43,283 bases of DNA from the NCBI GenBank assembly GCA_029260765.1, contig JAJDCP010000035.1:1-43283 (forward strand), read 5' to 3'. Below the pieces are notes generated by a model. It made no database searches. It saw only the letters and a program-made list of their open reading frames with translations, and was not told the origin of the DNA. The translations under genes were made by a program, and so were the position numbers. Numbering within the stretch: position 1 is the stretch's first letter; each line of letters starts with the position of its first letter. Shown here piece by piece: positions 18,412 through 26,725 of this stretch. Source of the DNA: Planctomycetota bacterium (GTDB lineage Bacteria; Planctomycetota; J058; JAJDCP01).

Positions 18412-18689
18412 TCGCCGAGGAGATCGCCGCTGACCACGCAGAAGTCGCAGGGGTAGGCAGGCGGTCCCATCGCTTCCCGCAGCGCTGCGAGATAGCGGTC
18501 CGGGTCGGCCCGGAAGCGCTTCACGCAGTTGTTGCAACACAGCCGCACCTCGATGCCAGAGTGCTGGATGATGACCGGGTTGTTGCCGAGCCGCGTGCCC
18601 TTGACGATACACGTCTCGAGCGGGTAATCCTGGGCGAGCAGGGGGCAGGCGAGGAGCAGGACACTGAGCATGAGCGGACGTAGGTGCAT
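18405..18689 (-). pseudogene. Exported YHS/TRASH-type metal-binding protein, truncated
   Basis: Start ATG at 18689 with GGAG upstream. MHLRPLMLSVLLLACPLLAQ is a signal peptide. CIVKGTRLGNNPVIIQHSGI then VRLCCNNCVKRFRADPDRYL is a YHS/TRASH-like module with a conserved Cys pair. A second module starts at CDFCVVSGDLLGDI and is cut at the heptamer 18405-18411; only out-of-frame-like residues follow to a stop at 18360. Such proteins bind heavy metals in the periplasm or accompany cytochromes. It lies 117 bases downstream of, and in the same direction as, the thioredoxin-like gene, probably in the same operon. Confidence 0.6.
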
Positions 18690-18806
18690 GGCAGACTCCG
18701 GGCTAGGAAGCTTCCGGATGACTGTCTCCGGCCAGGCCCGGTTGCTCACATCCGTCCAGAAAAAACTGTCCAGCCCGGCGTCCAGCCAGGTTTCTCGACG
18801 AGTGCA

Positions 18807-19751
18807 TCAGCGGGCGGCTTCCCGATAACGCTCCAGGGCCTCCAGAAGTTGTTCGATGCGGTGTTCATCCACGCCTTCGAGATTCATGGAGTCACCGCTC
18901 GCCTGCTGTTCCCGCTCCAAGTTGAGGGCACGCTGCTGCTGCTCGACCGCTTTGGGGAAACGTTCGAGCTGGTAGAGCGCCAGGGCGTAGATGGCGATGG
19001 TGTCCGGTGAGCTCCACTCCATGGCTTCATTGGCCTGCCGCGCCACCTCCAGCGCTAGCTCCGGATCGCGCAGCGCCACCGGGTTTCTGACGAGCAGTTG
19101 TTCCGCGAAGATCTCGAGCGTACGGGGATTGGCGTAACCCAGCTCCAAGATCCGTGCTGTCAGGGCTGCGAGCTCTTCCTGATCAACTTCCGCCTGTCTC
19201 ACCCAATCGCTATAGCTCTGGTAGCACTGCCAGAGCTCCAGACGGTCGTCCCATTCCTTGGCTTCCTCGACCTCCAGGTCTTCCGCCAACAGCCGCTCGA
19301 CGACCCGGGAAGAGTCGGTCTTGCGCCGCCACATCAGGCGACCCTGCTGATCCACGACGATCAACTGATCGGCGTCGAGGTCGCCACTCTGGGCATAGGC
19401 TTCGAAGGTCTTGCCGTCGGCGTCCCGGGCGAGTCGGCAGAGAAAGTCCATGCGCATGGAATTGAACCACCGCTTCATGCCTCGAAAAGGCTCGGAGTCG
19501 ATGAGCAGCACACAGGTCACCAGCTTGTCGGGGATGTCCAGGTCGATGAAACCCTGGAGCTGTTCATGGATAGCGGGGGGGTTTTCCGGGTCCGTCGCGC
19601 TGAAGAGGATGACGGTCACACGCGGACCCGCGAGATCGACCTCTTCGCCGACGATCCACTCGGCGATCTGCAAGCCGGGTGCGGGCTCTCCGATCTGTTG
19701 GGCTCCCAGAGCCGCGGTCATCAAGAGCAGGGCGAAACCGAGTCTGTGCAT
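18807..19751 (-). CDS. Exported thioredoxin-like protein with TPR-like C-terminus
   Basis: 314 residues, ATG at 19751 with GGAGG 7 bases upstream. The signal peptide is MHRLGFALLLMTAALGAQ. Residues ~20-150 have a thioredoxin/AhpC-like layout (IGEPAPGLQIAEW, ILFSATDPENPPAIHEQL, IVVDQQGRLMWRR). The usual CxxC is replaced by TDPEN, so a redox-active disulfide is not expected. Residues ~200-310 are helical with TPR-like repeats (AIYALALYQLERFPKAVEQQ). It is probably a periplasmic scaffold or binding protein, upstream of the YHS-type gene. It appears intact. Confidence 0.7.
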   Translation of the reverse strand: MHRLGFALLLMTAALGAQQIGEPAPGLQIAEWIVGEEVDLAGPRVTVILFSATDPENPPAIHEQLQGFIDLDIPDKLVTCVLLIDSEPFRGMKRWFNSMRMDFLCRLARDADGKTFEAYAQSGDLDADQLIVVDQQGRLMWRRKTDSSRVVERLLAEDLEVEEAKEWDDRLELWQCYQSYSDWVRQAEVDQEELAALTARILELGYANPRTLEIFAEQLLVRNPVALRDPELALEVARQANEAMEWSSPDTIAIYALALYQLERFPKAVEQQQRALNLEREQQASGDSMNLEGVDEHRIEQLLEALERYREAAR

Positions 19752-19945
19752 GAGTTGCCTCCATGTGTGCCGACCTGAGCGCCAATGAACGGCTATCAGA
19801 ACATGATCATGACTCTCTGGCCAGCGTGGGCTCAGACCGAGGCCCGGGATGCGGGCGGCCACCAGCTGGGAGTTTCCTCAACCCCCAGCAGCTGCTCCTG
19901 CTGCCGACCCGCTCTATCGGTCTCGCTGGAACCGCTCGAAGACAT

Positions 19946-19974
19946 TTAACGCAAAGACGCAAAGGCGCAAAGAG
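19946..19974. repeat. GCAAAG-type intergenic repeat
   Basis: Three tandem near-identical units of the form (C)GCAAAGRCG follow TTAAC. This AACGCAAAGACGCAAAGG-type sequence is a frequent dispersed intergenic repeat in Planctomycetota and other environmental bacteria (from memory). Its function is unknown. It supports the lineage guess. No gene was found in 19752-20160 around it. Confidence 0.5.
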
Positions 19975-20160
19975 GGAGGCAGACTCTTGGGACCGGACTT
20001 CCGAGGAGTCGTCAGCGCCCCTCGCCGATGTGCGGCTCCGGATGCTTGCTGGAGTCCAGGTAGCCAAGCGCTGCGCTAGCAACTGCCCAGGCAATGCTGC
20101 AATCGCGAACAGCTTGCCAGAGACGCGCTGTGCCCGTGCGTCTCGGCGTTTCCACGTAGC

Positions 20161-20301
20161 TCAGATTGCCGTGCGCACCTCAGCTCTCGAGCGCGGGTGT
20201 TTGAGCGGCGTGATCAGGCGGACCTGGAAGCGCTTGCCGCTATGCAGCGAGACGTTTCCGCCCTTGGGGAGCTTCAGGGGTGGGGGGGCGAGCTTGGGCA
20301 T
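20161..20301 (-). CDS. Small basic peptide divergent from a kinase gene
   Basis: 46 residues, MPKLAPPPLKLPKGGNVSLH start. The ATG at 20301 is preceded by a perfect AGGAGG at 7 bases spacing, which is the main evidence that it is a real gene. Composition is Pro/Lys/Arg rich, with no hydrophobic segment. It is divergent from the kinase gene starting at 20546. It is unrecognised. The arrangement parallels the small gene at 5325-5456 next to the sigma/kinase operon. Confidence 0.45.
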   Translation of the reverse strand: MPKLAPPPLKLPKGGNVSLHSGKRFQVRLITPLKHPRSRAEVRTAI

Positions 20302-20545
20302 CGGTGTTCCTCCTGCGTCAGCGATGGGAGGAGCAAGTCGCGTTCCGGTCCGCGAGCCCTGGGCGTAGGTCCCATGCTGGGGCAGGGGTGTCTGATTTCC
20401 GGACAGGCTGCGGTGTAGCTCAACCCCGGTCGACCAGGAGGGGCGGAAGCGCGCAGATCGACTCAGGGCTTGCGCCGCGGCCCCGGGGACTCCAGACTAC
20501 CATGGCAGTAGAGACCCAAAGCCGCCCCTGGAGAATAGTGCGTCG

Positions 20546-20864
20546 ATGGCACCCGAGCACGAGCCAGCCCGCGCGATGAGCCGCCACACCCGGCGCTTGG
20601 CGATCCTCGCCCGCGGCATGGTCACTCCCAGTGTGCTCGACGCTTGCCTACGCGAGCGCGAGCCCGGGGGGCTGCTCGACCGCCTGGTGCGGCAGGGGGC
20701 GCTCGATCCCCGGCAGGCGCGCGAGCTCGAACGGCAGGCCGACACCTCGCAGAGACTGCCCATCTTCAAGCCGCTTCCTCCGATTCCGAACATCGAAGCA
20801 CTCGCCGGCAAAGAGTTGGCGGGCATCCGGCTCTTGCACAAGCTCGGCCGAGGTGGGAAGGGAT
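20546..20864 (+). pseudogene. Ser/Thr kinase N-terminus, cut in the glycine loop
   Basis: From ATG 20546 (alternative ATG 20576): a helical N-terminal region (LAILARGMVTPSVLDACLRE, VRQGALDPRQARELERQ) typical of the adaptor in front of Planctomycetota kinases. Then LAGIRLLHKLGRGGKG, the start of the kinase fold with its glycine loop. At this point the heptamer 20859-20865 intervenes. The next residues YQQFARIGLG and a stop at 20894-20896 are unrelated, so no catalytic residues remain. Confidence 0.7.
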
Positions 20865-20865
20865 A
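20859..20865 (+). repeat. AGGGATA junction heptamer
   Basis: Interrupts a kinase gene within the codons of its glycine-rich loop. AGGGATA is on the plus strand here. Confidence 0.65.
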
Positions 20866-20991
20866 CCAGCAGTTTGCGCGCATCGGGCTGGGCTGACCGG
20901 AGGACAGGTAGGCAGCTGTTGATCGCATTCCAGCGGGAAACGGCGGCCCTGTCGCTGGAGCTCGGCGGTTGCTTGCTAGCCAAGTGGGGGA

Positions 20992-21225
20992 TCAGCCGCG
21001 CCGCACTGTCCAGGCCGAGTTGACCAGGCGAAGTAGATCGTTCGGGCGCACCGCCCGCCGGGCGTCTTTGAGCATGCGCAGCGCCGGCTCGTAGCCGGCC
21101 TCGCTTCCCAGGGCTCCGAGCAGTCCGACGGCCGCGCGCAGGTAGGCTTGCGCACTACTTATGCCCGGCGTGCTGAGGAAGGCCTGCCGGGCAGTGGAGA
21201 ACGGTCTTGCGCTTGCCTTGTCCAT
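20992..21225 (-). CDS. Small hypothetical helical protein
   Basis: 77 residues from ATG at 21225, preceded by GGAAGG with 7 bases spacing. MDKASARPFSTARQAFLSTP is followed by predicted helices (SAQAYLRAAVGLLGALGSEA, LRMLKDARRAV). No signal peptide and no recognised family. Longer in-frame extensions upstream are antisense to the neighbouring solute-binding gene and are not used. Confidence 0.45.
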   Translation of the reverse strand: MDKASARPFSTARQAFLSTPGISSAQAYLRAAVGLLGALGSEAGYEPALRMLKDARRAVRPNDLLRLVNSAWTVRRG

Positions 21226-21420
21226 AGGGGCCCTTCCTTTGCCACCATTGTAGCGTCGGACCGTGATCTGTCGCAGGTCACGTGTATGATAAGGCTCAGC
21301 CAGAAACGAGCGGGCTGCATGAGCAGTGTACGCAGAGCTCCAAAGCGTGTCCCTTTTTGTTGCGCCTGGAGTCACGACGAGAAACAACACGTACAGCCAA
21401 CGATGACAAAGGAGCACACG

Positions 21421-22988
21421 ATGACCGGTGTTCGGACAGCCGCACTCAGCCTCCTGGCCTGCCTCGCACATGCACATTGCCAGGACGCCCGACTTTTTAC
21501 GGCGCACGACCGATGGGCAGGTGAGCTGCCGGCCGACATGGCCGTGACGCAGGGGGCTCGCCGCCTGGATGAGGCCTCGATCTTTCGCTTTCCGCTTCCA
21601 CCTATGCTCGCTGGATGCCTCTGGTCGTGGCGAATGGAGGACTGACGACTGCCAGAGACAGCATCCTGGGCAGGCTGGGGCTGCGCCTCGAGTTGGCGCC
21701 GGTTGTAGAGCAGGCCGAGATGTGGACGGCCTACCTGGCGGGGGACCTCGACTTCGCCGCCGCGACCGTCGCGGACTTCGCCCTGCACGCGCCGCAGGTC
21801 GCGGCTGTCGATGAGGGGGCTGGCTTGCGGCTGGTCCAGGCCATCGGCTTCGACTCCGGTCTGGCCATTCTGGCTCGCGAGGGCATGGACCTGCAAGACC
21901 TGCTCGCGTCGGACAGGGAGCAACCGGTGCGGGTCGCCGTCGAGAAGACGCCCGAGGCACGGTGGTTCCTGCTCAACCTGCTGAACATGACCTCGATCCA
22001 TCAGGATCTCAGCCTCGAGAGGGTCTACGTCGAGCCGGCGCAGGACCTCGTCGCCCGCCTGGCCGAAAGCGGCTTCGACGCCTGCGTCTGCCGCTGGCCC
22101 GCAGGCAGAGACGCTCCAGAAGGCTACCAGGTCTTGCTTTCCGGCCGGCAGGCGTCCCGCGTGATCTCCCACGGTTGGGCCTCGCGGGCAGATGTCCTGA
22201 CACAACGGCCGGAAGTCGTGGCCGGGATCGCCGAGGCCTTCTTGCGTGGCGTGAAGCAGTGCCTCGAGCAACCGGACGCAGCGATGGCCCTGTTCGCCGA
22301 GGCAGTCGGTCTGCCGCCGGAGGAGATCGAGCGGCAGGTCGGGGATGTTGTCTGGCTCAGCCACCGCGACGCCGTAGACCTGTTCGACTACAGGCATGCG
22401 GGCAACCTACACGACACCTGGCGCTTTCTGGGCTCGATCTTCCAAGGGTATCAGGACCTGCGGGCGGACGCCCCCATCCCACCGGACTCGGCGCTGTGCG
22501 TTTCAGCACTGGAACAGCTCGACTTCGGAGACGATCCCTTCTATGTCAGCTCCCGCCTGCAGGCTGATGCGCCTACTGCAGACTCGAGTGCCCCAGGGCG
22601 TGCACTGTTCTCGGTCGACGTGTACATCCACTGGATGCCCGGCCTCGCGAGACCCTCCTACGAATACGATCCGGATGCCCAATCCACGGTGGCGCAGATC
22701 GCACTGCTCTGCGCCCAGTTTCCAGGCTCGAGGTTGGTGGTTACGCGACACCTCGACCAGATGCGGAAGGAGCGGGCCGAGGAACAGGGAGTCCTGGAGC
22801 TGTACGCAGAGAAAACACAGCGACTGACCGAGCTCCAAGCGGAGGGGCTGCTAAACTCCCTGTACGAAGACTTCCCGGGGCTCGCAGGCCAAGATCGCGT
22901 CAGCACCGTCGGCATGGGCTGGCAGGAACCGCGCGAGACCAATGCTCTCAGCCGCCGGTTCCAGGTCGAGGTGCTCGCTTCGGACTGA
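21421..22988 (+). CDS. Solute-binding protein fused to an OmpA-like domain (one frameshift)
   Basis: The signal peptide starts at ATG 21421 (MTGVRTAALSLLACLAHAHC). The mature part continues to about 21603, where the frame shifts by one base: FRFPLPP in one frame, then YARWMPLVVANGGL in the next, which runs to the stop at 22988. The long part has an NMT1/nitrate-taurine-type periplasmic binding fold (ANGGL, LDFAAATVADFALHA, LERVYVEPAQDLVARL, EAFLRGVKQCLE). It ends with an OmpA-like C-terminal domain (SVDVYIHWMPGLARPSYEYD, GSRLVVTRHLDQ, NALSRRFQVEVL). Such fusions would sit in the envelope and sense or bind a small ligand. The frameshift may be a true mutation or a sequencing error. Confidence 0.6.
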
Positions 22989-23318
22989 GCCGGCAGCCAG
23001 CCGTCTGCGTCCTGACCGAAGACCGCCGCGCACCATGCAGCGCACGGCACGAGGTCGTTGTGGCCTGCGCACCTATGCAGAGCTCGGAAGGGCGCTGGTT
23101 TGCTGCCGCTCGAGGGGTAAATATTCTTGCTTCGAATTCCCGTGGCTGCTGTAGGTTCTTGTTGTCAGCCCGACCAGAAATCTCGCGGAGTCAGGCTGTC
23201 TTCACGCAGAGGCGCAGCGCCACTCGTTTCCCATCTCCGTTCGGAAGTCTCGCGACGCTTGCATGACTCGTACTCGTATGACAAGCTCTGGCGCGCCCAG
23301 GGACACAGGTCGGGGATC
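22989..23318. other. Intergenic stretch without a supported gene
   Basis: 330 bases between two plus-strand genes. I see no protein-like frame, RNA gene or strong terminator. It is locally AT-richer around 23110-23160. Confidence 0.3.
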
Positions 23319-23798
23319 ATGGCAGACAGAAAGCGCACGCTCGTGCTTGGTGTGGTGTCGCTGCTGGCCGTTCTACTCCTCGCAGGAGTCGGCTACGGCC
23401 TGAAGCTCTACCAGCAGCGCATCGATGCGCTCGACTACCGCGTCGCTCGCTTCATCGAGAGCCCTCAGGACCATGTCCAGATCACCGCGGATGGCGCCGT
23501 TTTCACGCAGCCCGCCTACGTTCTTGCGTCCCGCTCGGTCATGGCTCTACCTGCGCTGCTTGCGGCCTGGGAGTCACACGCTTCCGCCCGTCCCGAGCTG
23601 TTGGCGCTGATCTGGCATATCGTTCGCCAGCTGCCCGGGGACCAGCAGCAAGCCCTGGAGCAGCGGGAAGAGCTGTTCGCGCTCGGCTGTGCCGCGCTGG
23701 CAGAGCCCGACCTGTTCTGCCGGCGAACCGGACGGATCCCTCATTTTCTGTGTGCGACACAGTACGGGAGTTGTGGGGGCGCCTTTGGAGCCGTGTGA
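23319..23798 (+). CDS. Membrane-anchored hypothetical protein
   Basis: 159 residues from ATG 23319. MADRKRTLVLGVVSLLAVLL continues as a single N-terminal membrane helix to about residue 30, then a helical soluble part (IDALDYRVARFIESPQDHVQ, LLALIWHIVRQLPGDQQQAL). The last ~20 residues, HFLCATQYGSCGGAFGAV, differ in character, and GATCCCT occurs at 23736-23742 just before them. The original C-terminus may therefore have been replaced. No family recognised. Confidence 0.5.
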   Translation: MADRKRTLVLGVVSLLAVLLLAGVGYGLKLYQQRIDALDYRVARFIESPQDHVQITADGAVFTQPAYVLASRSVMALPALLAAWESHASARPELLALIWHIVRQLPGDQQQALEQREELFALGCAALAEPDLFCRRTGRIPHFLCATQYGSCGGAFGAV

Positions 23799-23863
23799 CA
23801 GGATATGCGCCCGTCCCTAGCGGGTGACTCTCGGCATTCAGTCCCCCATTAGCTCCCCGCGTC

Positions 23864-25069
23864 TTGTTCGAGGCGGAGCCGGCAGCGGTATGGCTACTCG
23901 CGGGCATTACGATGCATGGAATGTCAACAGAATGCATTTGGTGGCAACCTTCCGACACGAAATCAACTATTTCCCCTCGTGAATTATCTGGGCTTATGTA
24001 TAGTAGGGCGAGTGTGAGGCTAGAGCGATCACAGGTATTTTACGAGACTGCCATGATTTATCTGGTACTGCGCCATCCAGCCGAAGGCTGGCTTTCAAAG
24101 AGAGTGATACGACTTTCGGGCGGGCCAACGGTACTTGCATGGTTCCGCTGGGCTTTGGACGAAGCGAAAGGTCAGGCCGATGCCAATGCGTGGTTGCATA
24201 CCCTGATGGACGGCGCACCCTACGGCCTAGGATCGATTTTTAGGCAGGCGTCAGAGCTCGCCATACCCGACACGTGGCAGGACTTGCTCGCGCTACTGCA
24301 TGAGCAACTTTACGTTGAAGGCGGACCAGAGTACATCCGCATGGATGACGAGCATAGTCTGCGAGTGCGCACGAATGACGATGAGGTGGACTTGGCGTAC
24401 TACTTCTTCGATCAGAGTTTTTGTGAGGACAACCCCCACCTGGTCGGTTGGCTTTTGCAAGAGGAGGCTCCTGCTGATGGCTACGAGGACTCAGAGTTTG
24501 ATTCTTATATAGAGGCAGATCCCCTTGAGCCCGCAGACGAAGAGGGCGAGGGCTGCAGCTGGATCGTGTTGAACACATTGACCGAAGAGGGTCTCGAGCC
24601 CCCCGGTCCCTTTGTGATCGAGGGCGTGCGATTACCTGACCTCGCGAGGCACCTGGCCTCCGTCGAGCCTGAGCCCGAAACTTGGCCCGACGAAATGCGC
24701 CTGTTGCGGGCTTGTATAGATCCCGAAGATCCGGACCTGTGCAAGGCTTTTGGCGTCGTTGCCAAGCCGCCTTTGCCTAGAATACCGCTTACCTGGGATG
24801 CGTTGATCGGCTCGATCGACGAGGCAAGGGAGGAGTTGGCAGAGCTTCGCAGCGAACATGCAGCTGAGTGCCCCGCAGACGTCGTCCCCACGCTACATCT
24901 TGGCCAGCACAGAATCCTTGCGAGCTTTGTGGACCCTCACTCAGAGTACCGCGAGCAGTGGATCCTCTTTGATGATCTGTGGGCAGCTAAACAGCCCGAT
25001 TTAGCCCAAGGGCTGCTTGCGTACCACGTCGGTTGGGATGTGCTCGACGAGGACTATGAAGAGGATTGA
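23864..25069 (+). CDS. Acidic hypothetical protein
   Basis: Up to 401 residues; the start is uncertain (in-frame ATGs at 23864, 23921, 23997 and 24053, none with a strong ribosome binding site). It is strongly acidic and soluble (DEEGEGCSWIVLNTLTEEG, VLDEDYEED at the end), with many Trp and Asp-Glu pairs. The first third is AT-richer than neighbouring genes. Acidic, orphan, locally unusual genes in RHS regions are often immunity proteins, but nothing specific supports this here. It is followed at once by GATCCCT and TATCCCT at 25068-25083. Confidence 0.55.
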   Translation: MFEAEPAAVWLLAGITMHGMSTECIWWQPSDTKSTISPRELSGLMYSRASVRLERSQVFYETAMIYLVLRHPAEGWLSKRVIRLSGGPTVLAWFRWALDEAKGQADANAWLHTLMDGAPYGLGSIFRQASELAIPDTWQDLLALLHEQLYVEGGPEYIRMDDEHSLRVRTNDDEVDLAYYFFDQSFCEDNPHLVGWLLQEEAPADGYEDSEFDSYIEADPLEPADEEGEGCSWIVLNTLTEEGLEPPGPFVIEGVRLPDLARHLASVEPEPETWPDEMRLLRACIDPEDPDLCKAFGVVAKPPLPRIPLTWDALIGSIDEAREELAELRSEHAAECPADVVPTLHLGQHRILASFVDPHSEYREQWILFDDLWAAKQPDLAQGLLAYHVGWDVLDEDYEED

Positions 25070-25076
25070 TCCCTCC

Positions 25077-25083
25077 TATCCCT
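25077..25083 (-). repeat. AGGGATA junction heptamer
   Basis: Left boundary of the 95-base MITE-related piece; GATCCCT precedes it at 25068-25074. Confidence 0.6.
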
Positions 25084-25178
25084 AAGCGGGGCGAAGCGCC
25101 GGTGGGTCGATGCCTCCTCAGTCCGCTCCCTCGTTCCTCGGTCACGGCCTTCGGCCGCTTCGCTGCCGACACAGGTGG
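25084..25178 (+). repeat. MITE fragment between two heptamers
   Basis: This 95-base piece matches the left arm of the MITE at 34268-34488 (about 34306-34386), including the GCCGGTGGGTCG and CTTCGGCCGCTTCGCTG segments. It lacks both MITE ends and lies exactly between two directly repeated TATCCCT copies, like the nrdJ fragment. A non-coding piece has thus been joined in the same manner as coding ones. Confidence 0.65.
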
Positions 25179-25185
25179 TATCCCT
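25179..25185 (-). repeat. AGGGATA junction heptamer
   Basis: Right boundary of the MITE-derived piece and start of the next C-terminal protein fragment. Confidence 0.6.
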
Positions 25186-25291
25186 GAGCGCCCTCCTGGT
25201 CGACCGCCGGTGGATCCTCGTGGCGGGCTACGAAGGCCTGCGCATCTTCCCTCGGGGTGAGACGGTGCTACCCGAGTTCTCGGGCCCGTAA
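25184..25291 (+). pseudogene. C-terminal fragment of an unidentified protein
   Basis: 35 codons starting inside the heptamer: LSALLVDRRWILVAGYEGLR then IFPRGETVLPEFSGP and a stop. It reads like the last beta-propeller-type strand of a protein; family not recognised. It begins at the heptamer and keeps a natural stop, the same pattern as the pyrG fragment. Confidence 0.35.
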
Positions 25292-25391
25292 GAGGCAGTG
25301 ATGCAAATGGACCGGCGGCTGTTTCCGATGGAGACCGTCGGACCCACCGCGTTGTAGGGAGCGGACCGAGATTCGGTTGAGGGAGTTTTGA

Positions 25392-25811
25392 ATGATTGAT
25401 GCCCGCTGGTTTCTTGTCTTACTCGCGACTCTCGCCGGGTGCGCGGCAGGTCCGCCGACGGTCTTTGTCTTCCCCAAACACGAGCCGGGCGACGGCCCCC
25501 CCGCCTTGCAGATCCATGGGCGGCTGGAGGATCTCCGAGGTGGTACCCTGGCCGGGTTGACTGTGCGCGGCGAGCACTACCTCTTTGGTGAGCTTGAGGT
25601 GTCAGAGGGGGAAAACGGCACGACCTTCAAGGGTGTTGTGCACTGCTTCCTCGAACATGGACACGCGCTGGAGACAGACGACGTTGATCCGTCCGCCGGT
25701 GCGGACTGGCAGATCTCGTTGCCGAAGAACACGATGCTCTTCTTGGAACACCCGAGTCGCAAGATCTACCTTGGCTGCGAGCTGGTCTTCGACGGAGAAA
25801 TAGAGCCGTGA
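25392..25811 (+). CDS. Small lipoprotein
   Basis: 139 residues from ATG 25392 with GAGGGAG upstream. MIDARWFLVLLATLAGCAAG carries a lipobox (LAGC), so it is probably lipidated. The remainder is beta-rich (VRGEHYLFGELEVSEGENGT, MLFLEHPSRKIYLGCELVFD). No family recognised. It appears intact and has ordinary regional GC. Confidence 0.6.
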   Translation: MIDARWFLVLLATLAGCAAGPPTVFVFPKHEPGDGPPALQIHGRLEDLRGGTLAGLTVRGEHYLFGELEVSEGENGTTFKGVVHCFLEHGHALETDDVDPSAGADWQISLPKNTMLFLEHPSRKIYLGCELVFDGEIEP

Positions 25812-25820
25812 GGGCGAACG

Positions 25821-25991
25821 CGTGGCGGCCAGCCCGGCGTGATCGCCAGCTTCTCGATGCTCGCTGACTCCGGGGTCAAGGACCCCGCAGTCGCAAGCCT
25901 TACTGCCGGTGGACCCCACACCACGGGCATCCGGTGGGCCCCATACTACCGACAGCCGGTGGTCCACCTGGCCAAGACCGACATCTGGTAG
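25821..25991 (+). pseudogene. C-terminal fragment of an unidentified protein
   Basis: A frame with protein-like composition reads GVIASFSMLADSGVKDPAVA then SLTAGGPHTTGIRWAPYYRQ and VVHLAKTDIW to a stop at 25989-25991. It lacks a credible start and follows the lipoprotein gene by only a few bases. Family unknown. Confidence 0.25.
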
Positions 25992-26018
25992 CCTGACTGA
26001 TGAAAAGCCCGAGGGTGA

Positions 26019-26516
26019 TTGCCGTCACCATCGGGCAGACCCAGCGAGCCAACACCTCCTCTGGGCCGAGCACATGGTACACGCGGACGGGTCATCGCTA
26101 CCAGTCGATGCCTGTGCCTCTTGCAAGGCTGCGGTGACACCTTCGTCTCCCGCCATCCTGCCCAGAAGTACTGCGGCAAGTCCTGCAGCAAGCGTGCTCG
26201 GCGCTGGCGCGCGTGGTGCCGGCGCAGCCAGCCTCAGGTCCGCGAACGGCGCCGCAAGCAGTCTGCACGCTACCGCAAGAAGATCGACTTCGCCGCCTAC
26301 ATGCGGGCCTACCGGGCCAGGCCGGCCACAGAAAGGGTCCACCCCTTCGCGCAGAGATCGAAAAACTTGCAAGCGGCCCGGCTGCCGCGAGAGCTTCGCC
26401 CCTGCCCTCGCACCCCCGACCGGAAGTTCTGCAGCCAGGCATGCCGTGCAGCATTTCGGAGGTGCCGGGACCGACAGCGGAAGAGAAGAGCCCGTTCTGT
26501 AGTACGTGAAGTGTGA
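26019..26516 (+). CDS. Double zinc-ribbon protein near an IS91-type element
   Basis: Up to 165 residues; the start is uncertain. Two cysteine clusters are visible: CGDTF...KYCGKSCSKRARRWR (~55-75) and CPRTPDRKFCSQACRAAFRR (~133-152), each followed by an Arg-rich helix. The second half may contain a frame change. It resembles the small zinc-ribbon protein at 16042-16266 upstream of the IS66 transposase. Here it lies ~210 bases upstream of an IS91-type transposase. It is probably an element-associated DNA-binding protein. Confidence 0.45.
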   Translation: MPSPSGRPSEPTPPLGRAHGTRGRVIATSRCLCLLQGCGDTFVSRHPAQKYCGKSCSKRARRWRAWCRRSQPQVRERRRKQSARYRKKIDFAAYMRAYRARPATERVHPFAQRSKNLQAARLPRELRPCPRTPDRKFCSQACRAAFRRCRDRQRKRRARSVVREV

Positions 26517-26725
26517 ACGAGAACACTGCGACGCCAGCTTTGGCGCATCCATCGCGCATCCGGATTCCCCCGAGGCAGAGTTGGGAGTCTTCACACTGAC
26601 CGTCGGCGTCTGACAGTCAGGTACGCACTACGCAACTCCCCCGCCGCTCGAAAGCACTGCTTGCGGGCAAGGCTGTGTGGCCCCGTTTATGCACGTCACA
26701 CGGGCCCCTGCCATGCCGTCGCACG

